37,033 nucleotides of DNA from CAIOSQ01 sp041178225 (lineage in GTDB: Bacteria > Pseudomonadota > Alphaproteobacteria > CACIAM-22H2), in contig JBEGVV010000178.1 in the NCBI GenBank assembly GCA_041178225.1, positions 1 to 37,033 on the forward strand, given 5' to 3'. A model generated the notes under the pieces. The model ran no database searches. It saw nothing but the letters and a program-made list of their open reading frames with translations, and had not been told where the DNA came from. The translations under genes were made by a program, and so were the position numbers. Below are positions 1 to 9,169 of the stretch, piece by piece (position 1 is the first letter of the stretch; each line of letters opens with the position of its first letter).

Positions 1-2
1 GC

Positions 3-650
3 AAGCCGCTCGCGGCGGAGTTCGGGATCGCGGGGCGGCGCATCGTGCTCGTCGCCGCGCATCTCAAGTCGAAGTCGGAGGACCAGCCGGATTTCGGGCG
101 ATACCAATCCCCGGCGGCGCCAGGCGACATGCAGCGCCTCGCCCAGGCCGGCGTGATCGCCGATTTCGTGCGACGCCTCGCCGAGGCCGATCCGGATGCC
201 GGCATCGCCGTGCTCGGCGACTTCAACGATGGCGGCGAGTCGGCGACGCTGGCGCGCCTCGCCGAGGCCGGGCTCGCGGACCTCGCGCTGACGCTGCCCT
301 CGGAGGAGCGCTATTCCTACGTCTTCGAGGGCGTGGCCGAGGACCTCGACCATGTCCTCGTGAACGAGGTGCTCCGCGGCGGCGCCGCGCTCGACATCGT
401 CCACGTGAACGCGGAGTTCCTGCCCTCCGAGCGCGCGAGCGACCACGACCCGCTGCTCGTGCGGCTCTCCTTCGCGCTGCCCGTGCCCGAGCCTCCCGCC
501 CTGCCCGCGCTGCTGCCAGCCGCCGCGCTCGCCCTGGCCCGCGCGCGCCGTCGCGCGCGCGGAAATCGGATCCAGACAACCATTTCCAACCCGCCGCGAC
601 GCCTCAGCCCCCTTCCCTCCTGCGCGGCCTGCCGGGCTTTCCTCGCGTGA
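3..650 (+). CDS. Endonuclease/exonuclease/phosphatase-fold protein, 3' part, with PEP-CTERM-like tail
   Basis: The reading frame is open to the left edge, so the start lies outside the window. The visible part has the C-terminal motifs of the EEP metal-dependent hydrolase fold: a GDFND motif (metal and catalytic Asp/Asn), LDHVLV, and ASDHDPLLV, where the last Asp-His pair closes the active site. After this domain comes PVPEPPALPALLPAAALALA and then an arginine-rich stretch. That is the layout of a PEP-CTERM sorting signal (VPEP, hydrophobic helix, basic end), so the protein is probably exported and processed at the membrane. A normal PEP-CTERM protein ends within a few residues of the arginines. 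Here the frame runs about 36 residues further, through a repeat element (563-580) and into the antisense 3' end of the neighbouring transposase gene (overlap 604-650). The tail looks acquired. Substrate (nucleic acid or phosphoester) cannot be told. Confidence 0.8.
   Translation, partial: KPLAAEFGIAGRRIVLVAAHLKSKSEDQPDFGRYQSPAAPGDMQRLAQAGVIADFVRRLAEADPDAGIAVLGDFNDGGESATLARLAEAGLADLALTLPSEERYSYVFEGVAEDLDHVLVNEVLRGGAALDIVHVNAEFLPSERASDHDPLLVRLSFALPVPEPPALPALLPAAALALARARRRARGNRIQTTISNPPRRLSPLPSCAACRAFLA
563..580 (+). repeat. REP-like repeat, left copy (AAATCGGATCCAGACAAC)
   Basis: The 18-bp core AAATCGGATCCAGACAAC occurs here, again at 1396-1413 and, inverted, at 1431-1448 (one mismatch) and 9151-9168. 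At this site GGAAAT (561-566) and ATTTCC (582-587) flank the core as a short inverted repeat, so the unit can fold as a small hairpin. It lies just beyond the 3' end of the RAYT gene. Confidence 0.85.
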
Positions 651-1299
651 CCCGCCGCCCCAGCACCGCGGCGGCGCCGGCACGGAACCGCTCGCTGCCC
701 AGGGCATGGTCGGAGTTGGTCGCGGCGCGGATCGCATCGACGAGATCCGCCTCGAGGACCTCGTCGAACAGCGCCCGATAGGCCTCGCGCCTAGAGCGGG
801 GGTCGGCCCCGAGCGACAGGAACTGCGGGTGGGGCGTCAGCAGCGGCGATGCCGGGCCGCGCGCATTGCCGGCATGGCTCGACCACCGGAAATCCATCGG
901 ATCGCGGACGATACCGGCGCGCACGGGATTGAGTTCGATGTAGCGATGGCAGGCGAGCACGTAGGCCTCGTCCTCGGCGATGCAGGAGCGGAACCGCCCT
1001 TCCCATAGCGTGCCCGTGCGCCCGTGGATCTCGTTGAAGGCGCGCACGTAGCGTCGCCCGAGGCGCTGCATCATTCGTGAAACCCCGGTCGCCTCCTGCG
1101 GGGTCACCAGCAGGTGCACGTGGTTGGTCATGAGGACGTAGGCGTGGATTGCGCAGCCATGGCTCGGGGCGAGGTCGGCAAGCTCCGCAAGATAGCGGGC
1201 TCGGTCGCCATCGCGCAGGAAGCACGCCTGGCGATCGACGCCGCGCTGGATGATGTGCATCGTCACGCCGCCGAGGCGCAGCCTTGCTCGTCGAGCCAT
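604..1299 (-). CDS. REP-associated tyrosine transposase (RAYT, TnpA_REP, Y1 family)
   Basis: 231 aa. Single-strand DNA transposase of the IS200/IS605-related Y1 family. The HUH metal-binding motif is NHVHLLV (His60 and His62). The family signature GTLWEGRFRS follows at 96-105, then RYIELNPVRAG with the likely nucleophile Tyr120, aligned by eye with the conserved Tyr of E. coli TnpA_REP. Length and motif order fit RAYTs rather than true IS200 transposases, which are shorter. The ATG at 1299 is chosen because the Y1 fold begins within 12 residues (GGVTMHIIQRGVDR). Proteins of this family act on REP hairpins scattered through the genome and are usually single-copy and domesticated. Supporting that, the same repeat core lies 24 bp beyond its 3' end and about 100 bp before its start. 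No IS-type terminal ends or target duplication are evident. Confidence 0.92.
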   Translation of the reverse strand: MARRARLRLGGVTMHIIQRGVDRQACFLRDGDRARYLAELADLAPSHGCAIHAYVLMTNHVHLLVTPQEATGVSRMMQRLGRRYVRAFNEIHGRTGTLWEGRFRSCIAEDEAYVLACHRYIELNPVRAGIVRDPMDFRWSSHAGNARGPASPLLTPHPQFLSLGADPRSRREAYRALFDEVLEADLVDAIRAATNSDHALGSERFRAGAAAVLGRRVTRGKPGRPRRREGG

Positions 1300-1380
1300 G
1301 GCGCCCAGCGTGCGATCGCCCGGCCCAGGGCGCGAGCGCGCCTTCGAGGTGGACGCAGGTTCCTCCGCCCTAGTCCGGGG

Positions 1381-1448
1381 TAAATCGGATCCGGTAAATC
1401 GGATCCAGACAACGATTTCGGGGGGAAATCGTTGTCTGGATCGGATTT
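1381..1448 (+). repeat. REP-like inverted pair (BIME-like hairpin) upstream of the RAYT gene
   Basis: The first arm (1396-1419) begins AAATCGGATCCAGACAAC and ends GATTTC. The second arm (1425-1448) is its reverse complement with one mismatch, separated by a GGGGG loop (1420-1424). This gives a near-perfect 24-bp hairpin. A partial direct copy, TAAATCGGATCCGG, precedes it at 1381-1394. Each single unit also carries AAATCG and CGATTT at its ends, so it can fold alone. The placement between the RAYT gene start and the stop of the sirtuin gene (1470) is typical of bacterial interspersed mosaic elements. It could also slow transcription leaving either neighbour. Confidence 0.88.
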
Positions 1449-1469
1449 TGGGATCGGGTTTCGCGGGGC

Positions 1470-2182
1470 TCAGGTGGTGTCGCGCAGCAGCGCGGCGAGG
1501 AAGGCGGGCACGGTCTCGCTCGCCGGGCCCTCGATGCGCTCGTCGAAGGCGCGCGACATGGCACCGGGCTCGAGGTTGAGCTCCACCGTGCGCGCGCGGC
1601 CCGCCACCTCGGCCACGAAGCCCGCGGCGGGGTGGACCTGGCCGCTGGTGCCGATCGCGACGAAGAGGCCGCAGCCGTCGAGCGCGGCGCCGATCTCGTC
1701 CATCGCGAGCGGCATCTCGCCGAACCACACGACGTGCGGCCGCATGCCGCCGGCGCGCCCGCAGGAAGGGCAGGACGTCGTGGCCGAGAGATCCTCCTGC
1801 CACGACGCGACATGGCCGCAATGGCCGCAGCGCGCCTTGCCGAGCTCGCCATGCATGTGCACGAGGCGGCGCGAGCCCGCGCGCGCATGCAGGTCGTCGA
1901 CGTTCTGCGTGACGAGCAGGAACCCGCCCGGCCAGTCGCGCTCGAAGCGCGCCAGCGCGAGATGCGCCGCGTTGGGCGCGATCGCGGGGTCGCGCAGCTG
2001 GGCGCGGCGCGCGTTGTAGAACTCGTGGACGCGCCCCGGGTCGCGCGCGAAGGCGTCGGGCGTCGCGACGTCCTCCACCCGCACCCGTGCCCAGATCCCG
2101 TCCGGGTCGCGGAACGTGGCGAGGCCCGATTCGCGGCTGATGCCCGCGCCGGTGAGGACGACGACCGAGGGATGGCGCGCCG

Positions 2183-2186
<4 letters not shown>
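1470..2186 (-). CDS. cobB: NAD-dependent protein deacylase, sirtuin class III (CobB type)
   Basis: 238 aa. Removes acyl groups from lysines of cytoplasmic proteins using NAD+, giving O-acyl-ADP-ribose and nicotinamide. Visible motifs: GAGISRESGLATFR (13-26, NAD binding), TQNVDDLH (93-100), catalytic His112 in HMHGE, zinc cysteines Cys120/Cys123 and Cys139/Cys142, and the GTSGQVHPAAG nucleotide loop. FYNAR gives the YxxR pair (Tyr57, Arg60) that in SIRT5 and E. coli CobB accepts succinyl or malonyl lysine, so desuccinylase activity is likely as well as deacetylase. The ATG at 2186 overlaps the uvrB stop as ATGA, so translation is probably coupled to uvrB. An alternative in-frame ATG lies 9 bases upstream (2195). 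The symbol is given by family resemblance. Confidence 0.92.
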
Positions 2187-4408
<2,222 letters not shown>

Positions 4409-4465
4409 GGCCCCAATATGCATCTTCGCCGCGCGGAGGCGAGTCGCCCGGACGCCGCCGGGGGT

Positions 4466-5161
4466 ATGCTCGCCTCCATGCCCTGGCCCCTTCCCGATTC
4501 GGTGCTCGCCAACGCCCATGCGCGGCGCGGCCGGCTCGAGGTCTTCGAGACAATCGACCCCGCGCGCAGCGCGCTCCTGGTCGTCGACATGCAGCTCGCC
4601 TGGACCAGCCCGGAGGGCCCGATGCACGTCCCCGACACGGCGGCGATCATCCCCGGCATCAACGCGCTCGCCGCGGCGCTGCGCGCGCGAGGCGGCCTCG
4701 TCGCCTGGATCCAGCATTCCAACGCGCCGCCCGGATCGCCGCTGCACTGGCAGACCTACTACGCGAACTTCATCCGCCCGGAGCGGCGCGAGGCCTCGCT
4801 GCGCACGCTGGCGCCGGGCGCGCCGCTCCATGCCCTCGACCCGGCGCTGGACGTCCGCGAGGGCGACCTGCGGCTGCGCAAGTACCGGTTCAGCGCCTTC
4901 ACCCGCAACCCGGAGGACCCGGAGGCGCTGCTGCGCGCGCGCGGCATCGACACGGTCGTGGTCGCTGGCGTCGCCACCAACATCTGCTGCGAGTCGACCG
5001 CGCGCGACGCGATGATGCGCGACTTCCGCGTCTTCATGCCCCACGACGCCGTGACCGCGGGCAGCGCCGAGGCCCATGGCGCGGGGCTGCTCGCCGTCGC
5101 GCAGGTCTTCGCGGACATACGCCCCGTCGCGGCGCTGCTCCGCCTGCTGGAGGAACCATGA
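4466..5161 (+). CDS. Isochorismatase-family cysteine hydrolase (first copy)
   Basis: 231 aa. Cytoplasmic hydrolase of the isochorismatase/nicotinamidase fold; members cleave amides, ureides or vinyl ethers of small molecules. The catalytic triad is visible: Asp41 in LLVVDMQLAW, Lys139 in RLRKYRFSAF, and Cys174 in GVATNICCESTARD, followed by the non-proline peptide region typical of the family. The second Cys of the CC pair replaces a common Val. The start at 4466 follows a G-rich stretch; the ATG at 4478 is an alternative. The gene diverges from uvrB across about 57 bases and ends ATGA with the acetyltransferase, so the two form an operon. Substrate is unknown; the sequence differs clearly from the second isochorismatase-fold gene at 15825. 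Confidence 0.88.
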   Translation: MLASMPWPLPDSVLANAHARRGRLEVFETIDPARSALLVVDMQLAWTSPEGPMHVPDTAAIIPGINALAAALRARGGLVAWIQHSNAPPGSPLHWQTYYANFIRPERREASLRTLAPGAPLHALDPALDVREGDLRLRKYRFSAFTRNPEDPEALLRARGIDTVVVAGVATNICCESTARDAMMRDFRVFMPHDAVTAGSAEAHGAGLLAVAQVFADIRPVAALLRLLEEP

Positions 5162-5661
5162 GCGCCATGCCAAAGGCCCCGCGCGTGCTGCGCGCCGACT
5201 ACGCCGACCCGCGCCATGCAAGCGCGCTGGTCCAGCTGCTCGAGGCCTATGCGCTCGACCCCGCCGGCGGCGGCAAGCCCCTGCCCGCCATCGCGCGCGA
5301 GAACCTCGTGCCAGGCCTCGCCGCGCGGCCCCATGCCTTCGGCGTGCTCGCCCTCGAGGGCGACGAGCCGGTGGGCCTCGTCAACTGCTTCGAGGGATTC
5401 TCGACCTTCGCGGGCCGGCCGCTGGTCAACATCCACGACGTCTTCGTCGTCGCCTCGCGCCGCGGGCGCGGCATCGCCGAGGCGATGCTGCGGCTGGTGG
5501 AGGCCATCGCGCGCGAGCGCGGGGCCTGCAAGCTCACGCTCGAGGTGCTGTCGGGCAACGAGGGCGCGAAGCGCCTCTACGCGCGGGCCGGCTTCGGCGC
5601 CTACGCGCTCGACCCGGCGCTGGGCGACGCACGCTTCTGGCAGAAGCCGCTCTCGCCGTGA
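5158..5661 (+). CDS. GNAT family N-acetyltransferase
   Basis: 167 aa. Acetyl-CoA-dependent N-acetyltransferase. Motif A is RRGRGIAEAMLRLVEAIA, the pyrophosphate-binding loop (R/Q-x-x-G-x-G/A); motif B is NEGAKRLYARAGF near the C terminus. The N-terminal half (LVQLLEAYALDP...AFGVLALEGDEPVGLVNC) matches the usual beta-strand pattern. Start is fixed by the ATGA overlap with the hydrolase stop, suggesting coupled translation and a shared small-molecule pathway. Possible acceptors include an amine released by the hydrolase, but nothing in sequence names it. Confidence 0.87.
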   Translation: MSAMPKAPRVLRADYADPRHASALVQLLEAYALDPAGGGKPLPAIARENLVPGLAARPHAFGVLALEGDEPVGLVNCFEGFSTFAGRPLVNIHDVFVVASRRGRGIAEAMLRLVEAIARERGACKLTLEVLSGNEGAKRLYARAGFGAYALDPALGDARFWQKPLSP

Positions 5662-5751
5662 TTGCCGGTCCCGGCGCCGGGGCATAAGGTGCGCGCCCGC
5701 GGCCCCCGGCGGGGGTCGCGCCGCCCCACCCCAATTCCAGGACCGCGTCCC

Positions 5752-6954
5752 ATGGGAATCCTCGCCGAGCGCCTCAAGGCCATCAAGCCGTCCCCGACCA
5801 TCGCCGTCACCAACAAGGCGCGCGAGCTCAAGGCCGCCGGGCGCGACGTGATCGGGCTCGGCGCGGGCGAGCCGGACTTCCCGACCCCCGAGAACGTCAA
5901 GCAGGCGGGCATCCGCGCGATCCAGAACGACGACACCAAGTACACGGCCGTCGACGGCACGCCGGCGCTCAAGCAGGCGATCATCGCGAAGTTCAAGCGC
6001 GAGAACGGCCTGACCTACGCGCCGAACCAGATCATCGTCGGCACCGGCGGCAAGCAGGTGCTCTACAACGCGCTGGTCGCGACGCTCGACAAGGGCGACG
6101 AGGTCATCATCCCCGCGCCCTACTGGGTGAGCTACCCGGACATGGTGGCGCTGGCCGACGGCACGCCCGTGCCCGTCGCCTGCCCGCAGAACAACGGCTT
6201 CAAGCTGCGCCCCGAGGACCTCGAGGCCGCGATCACGCCGCGCACCAAGTGGGTGATCCTCAACTCGCCCTCGAACCCGACCGGCGCCGGCTACACCTGG
6301 GACGAGATGAAGGCGCTGACCGACGTGCTGCTGCGCCACCCGCATGTCTGGGTGCTCACCGACGACATGTACGAGCACCTCGTCTATGACGGGTTCAAGT
6401 TCTGCACGCCCGCGCAGGTCGAGCCCAGGCTCTACGACCGCACGCTGACCACCAACGGCGTGTCGAAGGCCTATTGCATGACCGGCTGGCGCATCGGCTA
6501 CGCCGGCGGCCCGGCCGAGCTCATCAAGGCGATGGGCACGATCCAGTCGCAGTCGACCTCGAACCCGTCCTCGATCAGCCAGGCCGCGGCGGTCGAGGCG
6601 CTCAACGGCCCGCAGGACTTCATCCCGCGCAACAACGAGGCCTTCAGGCGCCGGCGCGACCTCGTCGTGTCGATGCTCAACCAGGCCAAGGGCATCCACT
6701 GCCCGGTGCCCGAGGGCGCGTTCTACGTCTACCCGTCCTGCGCGGGCACGATCGGCAGGAAGACCCCGCAGGGCAAGACGATCGAGACCGACACGGACTT
6801 CGTCGAGTACCTGCTCGAGGCCGAGGGCGTCGCGGTGGTGCAGGGCACGGCCTTCGGCCTCGCGCCCTATTTCCGCATCTCCTACGCGACCTCCGACGAG
6901 GTGCTGCGCGAGGCCTGCACCCGCATCCAGCGCGCCTGCGCCGCGCTGCGCTGA
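5752..6954 (+). CDS. aatA: Aspartate/aromatic aminotransferase, class I (fold type I PLP enzyme)
   Basis: 400 aa. Transfers the amino group between aspartate (and often aromatic amino acids) and 2-oxoglutarate in the cytoplasm. Starts MGILAERLKAIKPSPT as in rhizobial and rhodospirillal AatA. Visible: GLGAGEPDFPTP, the SPSNPTGAGY substrate loop, the DDMYEHLVYDG cofactor Asp region, Lys239 (internal aldimine) in NGVSKAYCMTGWRIGY, and the C-terminal YFRISYAT with the carboxylate-binding Arg. It stands alone with 90 bases before it and a strong intrinsic terminator after it. The symbol is by resemblance to the subgroup; a prephenate aminotransferase role is also known in this subgroup and cannot be excluded. 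Confidence 0.93.
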   Translation: MGILAERLKAIKPSPTIAVTNKARELKAAGRDVIGLGAGEPDFPTPENVKQAGIRAIQNDDTKYTAVDGTPALKQAIIAKFKRENGLTYAPNQIIVGTGGKQVLYNALVATLDKGDEVIIPAPYWVSYPDMVALADGTPVPVACPQNNGFKLRPEDLEAAITPRTKWVILNSPSNPTGAGYTWDEMKALTDVLLRHPHVWVLTDDMYEHLVYDGFKFCTPAQVEPRLYDRTLTTNGVSKAYCMTGWRIGYAGGPAELIKAMGTIQSQSTSNPSSISQAAAVEALNGPQDFIPRNNEAFRRRRDLVVSMLNQAKGIHCPVPEGAFYVYPSCAGTIGRKTPQGKTIETDTDFVEYLLEAEGVAVVQGTAFGLAPYFRISYATSDEVLREACTRIQRACAALR

Positions 6955-6991
6955 ATCGTCGTGGCCACGCGGCGCCGTGGCGCCGCGATCG

Positions 6992-7027
6992 ACGGCGCGC
7001 GAGGCCCTTCGCCTCGCGCGCCGTTTT
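6992..7027 (+). terminator. Intrinsic terminator after the aspartate aminotransferase gene
   Basis: A perfect 14-bp stem (ACGGCGCGCGAGGC at 6992-7005 with GCCTCGCGCGCCGT at 7011-7024), a CCTTC loop and a run of four T ending at 7027. It lies 37 bases after the stop codon and reads in the gene's direction. Confidence 0.9.
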
Positions 7028-7162
7028 ACTTTGCGCCGTGCCGTTGGTCGCGGATCCTGACCGGCATGTCGCTCATGGGCGAGGCAGGCATGGGCTCGCG
7101 CCCGGCCGCGGCGTGGCCTGCTAGGCTGGCACTGACCTGATCCAGGCAGACGGAGCGCCCCC

Positions 7163-8317
7163 ATGAAGATCGTCGCGATGGAGACCTTCCCAGCGGTCAT
7201 CCCCTACCGCCACACCGAGGTGAGCGCGATCATCTCGCGCTCGGGCGTCTCGGACGTGGTGGTGAAGCTGGTCACCGACGACGGGCTCGTCGGCTGGGGC
7301 GAGGCCTGCATGAATTGCGACACCGCCACGACGCTGGCGGCGCTCCAGGCGATGCGGCCCTTCGTGCTCGGCCGGTCGCCGTGGCAGACCGAGGCGATCG
7401 CGCGCGACGTCTTCGTCCATGGCGGCTGGCAGTGGGAGGCGATGACGGGTTCCTTCGCCTTCGCCGGCATCGACATGGCGCTGTGGGATCTCTGCGGCAA
7501 GGCGGCGGGCCAGCCGCTGAGCCACCTCTTCGGCGGGCCGGTGCGCGAGGCGGTGGATTATTTCTACTATCTCGCCTGGGGCGACCCCGACAGCCTGCGC
7601 GCCCAGTGCGCCGAGGGCCTCGCGCGCGGGCACTCCGTCTTCTACTTCAAGGCCGGCGCGGATTTCGCCGCCGAACTCGCCATGCTCGAGGTGGTGCGCG
7701 ACGCGCTCGGCCCAGCCCCCTTGCTGCGCGTCGACCCGAACCAGGCCTGGCCCTTCGCCGACGCGCTGCGGAACATGGCCAGGATGCATGCGGCCGTCGG
7801 GCTGGACTTCGTCGAGGCGCCGGTGAAGGGCGGCCGGCATGGAAACCTGCGCGAGCTCACCCGCGCCACCGGCGTGCCCGTCTGCGCCAACGAGTTCCTC
7901 TGGACCGAGGCGGACGCGGCGCGCGTGATAACAGAGCGCGCCGTCGACCACATGGGGTTCTCGCCCTATTTCGTGGGCTCGCTGCGTCGATGGCACACGC
8001 TGTGCCACATGGCCGCGCATGCCGACATCCTGGTGCACAAGCACACGCATGGCGAGTTCGGCATCGCGGCCGCGGCCTGCCACCACGTCCTGCTGACATT
8101 GCCGAACCTGGCCCGCGGCAACCAGCAGACGCACCAGCTCATCGCCCATGACATCCTGACGGAGCCGCTGCCCATCGTCGGCTCGGCAAGCTGGGGCGTC
8201 ATCGACCGGCCCGGCATCGGGGTCGAGGTCGACGAGGCGGCGCTTCGCGACGCCTCGGACCGCTGGCGGCGCGATGGCGACTTCCGCCCCTTCGGCGACC
8301 GCTTCGCAAGGGCCTGA
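7163..8317 (+). CDS. Mandelate racemase/muconate lactonizing enzyme family protein (enolase superfamily)
   Basis: 384 aa. Metal-dependent enzyme that abstracts a proton alpha to a carboxylate; members are sugar-acid dehydratases, racemases or cycloisomerases. The N-terminal capping domain includes VVVKLVTDDGLVGWGEAC. Barrel residues: Lys163 in YFKAG, metal ligands Asp191 (DPNQAW), Glu218 (VEAP) and Glu244 (ANEF). The strand after Asp262 lacks the usual Lys-x-GG and instead reads HMGFSPYFVGS, followed by the His-rich HKHTHGE. The lysine strand is K-A-G rather than the KxK of the mandelate racemase and MLE groups. So it belongs to an uncommon subgroup whose reaction I cannot assign. It is a single gene between the terminator and convergent vapC; GGAG precedes the ATG. 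Confidence 0.85.
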   Translation: MKIVAMETFPAVIPYRHTEVSAIISRSGVSDVVVKLVTDDGLVGWGEACMNCDTATTLAALQAMRPFVLGRSPWQTEAIARDVFVHGGWQWEAMTGSFAFAGIDMALWDLCGKAAGQPLSHLFGGPVREAVDYFYYLAWGDPDSLRAQCAEGLARGHSVFYFKAGADFAAELAMLEVVRDALGPAPLLRVDPNQAWPFADALRNMARMHAAVGLDFVEAPVKGGRHGNLRELTRATGVPVCANEFLWTEADAARVITERAVDHMGFSPYFVGSLRRWHTLCHMAAHADILVHKHTHGEFGIAAAACHHVLLTLPNLARGNQQTHQLIAHDILTEPLPIVGSASWGVIDRPGIGVEVDEAALRDASDRWRRDGDFRPFGDRFARA

Positions 8318-8362
8318 GGCGGCGCGGCCGCAGGCCCGGGGGCTCGCTATCACCCGCGCCGC

Positions 8363-8791
8363 TCAGCGCAGGGCGACCAGCCGGAATCCTTCGCGCGACG
8401 CGGCGGCGGCCAGCCGGTCGTCGAGGCAGACGAAATCCATGCTCCGCGGCTCGTGCTCGGCGGCGATGATGGCCGCGGCGAGCTGGAGCGCGTCGGCGGC
8501 GCGCAGCGGATGGAGCCGCAGCAGGCGCCTTGCCATCGCGCGGACCTGCGCCGATGGCAGGATCTCCGACCACGCGGCGGCAAGCGCGTCGAGCTGCTCG
8601 AGGACGGCGAGGACATCGGGGCCGGGGAGCGAACCGTCGCGCTCGCGCCGCGCGATCGCCGAGGCGCACTCGATCGGCGTCGCCCACCAGACGAGCATGA
8701 CGGGATCGTCCGCGAGCGACGCGACCGCGCGCGCGCGGGCCTCTTCCGCCGCGAGCAGGGCGACGACCGCCGAGGAATCCCAGAACCTCAT
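8363..8791 (-). CDS. vapC: PIN-domain toxin, VapC family ribonuclease
   Basis: 142 aa. Mg-dependent RNase that halts translation when its antitoxin is lost. The four acidic PIN residues are all present: Asp5 (FWDSSAVVALL), Glu41 (PIECASAI), Asp100 (RAADALQLAAA) and Asp124/Asp125 (CLDDRLAAAA). Length is normal for VapC. Its ATG overlaps the antitoxin stop as ATGA (8788-8791), the usual coupled order of antitoxin then toxin. The gene converges on the enolase-superfamily gene with a 45-base gap. Confidence 0.93.
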   Translation of the reverse strand: MRFWDSSAVVALLAAEEARARAVASLADDPVMLVWWATPIECASAIARRERDGSLPGPDVLAVLEQLDALAAAWSEILPSAQVRAMARRLLRLHPLRAADALQLAAAIIAAEHEPRSMDFVCLDDRLAAAASREGFRLVALR

Positions 8792-9075
8792 CGTCCCTCG
8801 TCGCGCTCCTCGATCAACGCCTGGACCAGGCTGCGCGCGGGCCTGGCGGCCGGGCGCCGCAGCAGGGAGGCCGGAACCGCGCCGGTGCCGCGCCGGATGA
8901 TGCCCGCGCGCTCCAGCCGCGCGAGCCTCTCGTCGCCCTGCCGTCCGGGCTCGACCCGCTCCAGCCGCGCGACTGGCTGGTCGCGGTCGAGGATCAGGAC
9001 GCTGGCGCCCGCCCTGACCTTGGCGAGATAGGCGCTGAGCTGGTTCTTGAGATCAGATATCGTGGCCTTTTCCAT
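8788..9075 (-). CDS. vapB: Phd/YefM-type antitoxin of the vapBC pair
   Basis: 95 aa. The N-terminal half (MEKATISDLKNQLSAYLAKV then GASVLILDRDQPVARLERV) is the Phd/YefM DNA-binding fold: a short strand, the SDLKNQLS helix and the I-x-DRD-x-PVA strand. The C-terminal half is Arg/Ala-rich and likely the toxin-binding arm. The protein should bind VapC and repress its own promoter. The ATG at 9075 has no Shine-Dalgarno in front and lies inside an inverted repeat, with promoter-like hexamers placed so that the transcript would begin at or beside the ATG. Confidence 0.9.
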   Translation of the reverse strand: MEKATISDLKNQLSAYLAKVRAGASVLILDRDQPVARLERVEPGRQGDERLARLERAGIIRRGTGAVPASLLRRPAARPARSLVQALIEERDEGR

Positions 9076-9110
9076 CTGGCCAAGTTAGCCAGATCGAGGG
9101 GATTGCGCAA
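9073..9110 (-). promoter_or_regulatory. vapBC promoter with overlapping dyad operator; probably leaderless mRNA
   Basis: Read on the minus strand, a -35-like TTGCGC (9110-9105) is followed after exactly 17 bases by a -10-like TAACTT (9087-9082). The vapB ATG (9075-9073) begins 7 bases after the -10 box. A dyad, ATCTGGC (9094-9088) and GCCAGAT (9080-9074), brackets the -10 and includes the first two bases of the start codon. The geometry fits autorepression by the antitoxin blocking both polymerase and the start of the message. Promoter identity is inferred; the dyad and spacing are seen directly. Confidence 0.6.
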
Positions 9111-9150
9111 CGCGCACGCCCGCCGTCCGGCGGCGACCCGCCGCGCAATA

Positions 9151-9168
9151 GTTGTCTGGATCCGATTT
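9151..9168 (-). repeat. REP-like repeat, distant solo copy
   Basis: GTTGTCTGGATCCGATTT on the plus strand is an exact reverse complement of the 18-bp core at 563-580 and 1396-1413, nearly 8 kb from the RAYT gene. It begins one base past the stop codon (9172-9170) of the D-amino-acid enzyme gene and lies between that gene and the vapBC promoter on the same strand. The bases beyond the core (TATTGC instead of GATTTC) do not complete the small terminal stem. Confidence 0.85.
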
Positions 9169-9169
9169 C

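Noticed and set aside
4409..4465. SOS (LexA) box between uvrB and the divergent hydrolase
   Set aside because: No GAAC-N7-GAAC or GTTC-N7-GTTC pattern could be found in the 57-base gap.
8318..8362. Terminator hairpin between the convergent enolase-superfamily and vapC genes
   Set aside because: Only short GC palindromes (GCGGCCGC) are present, with no real stem-loop and no T-run.
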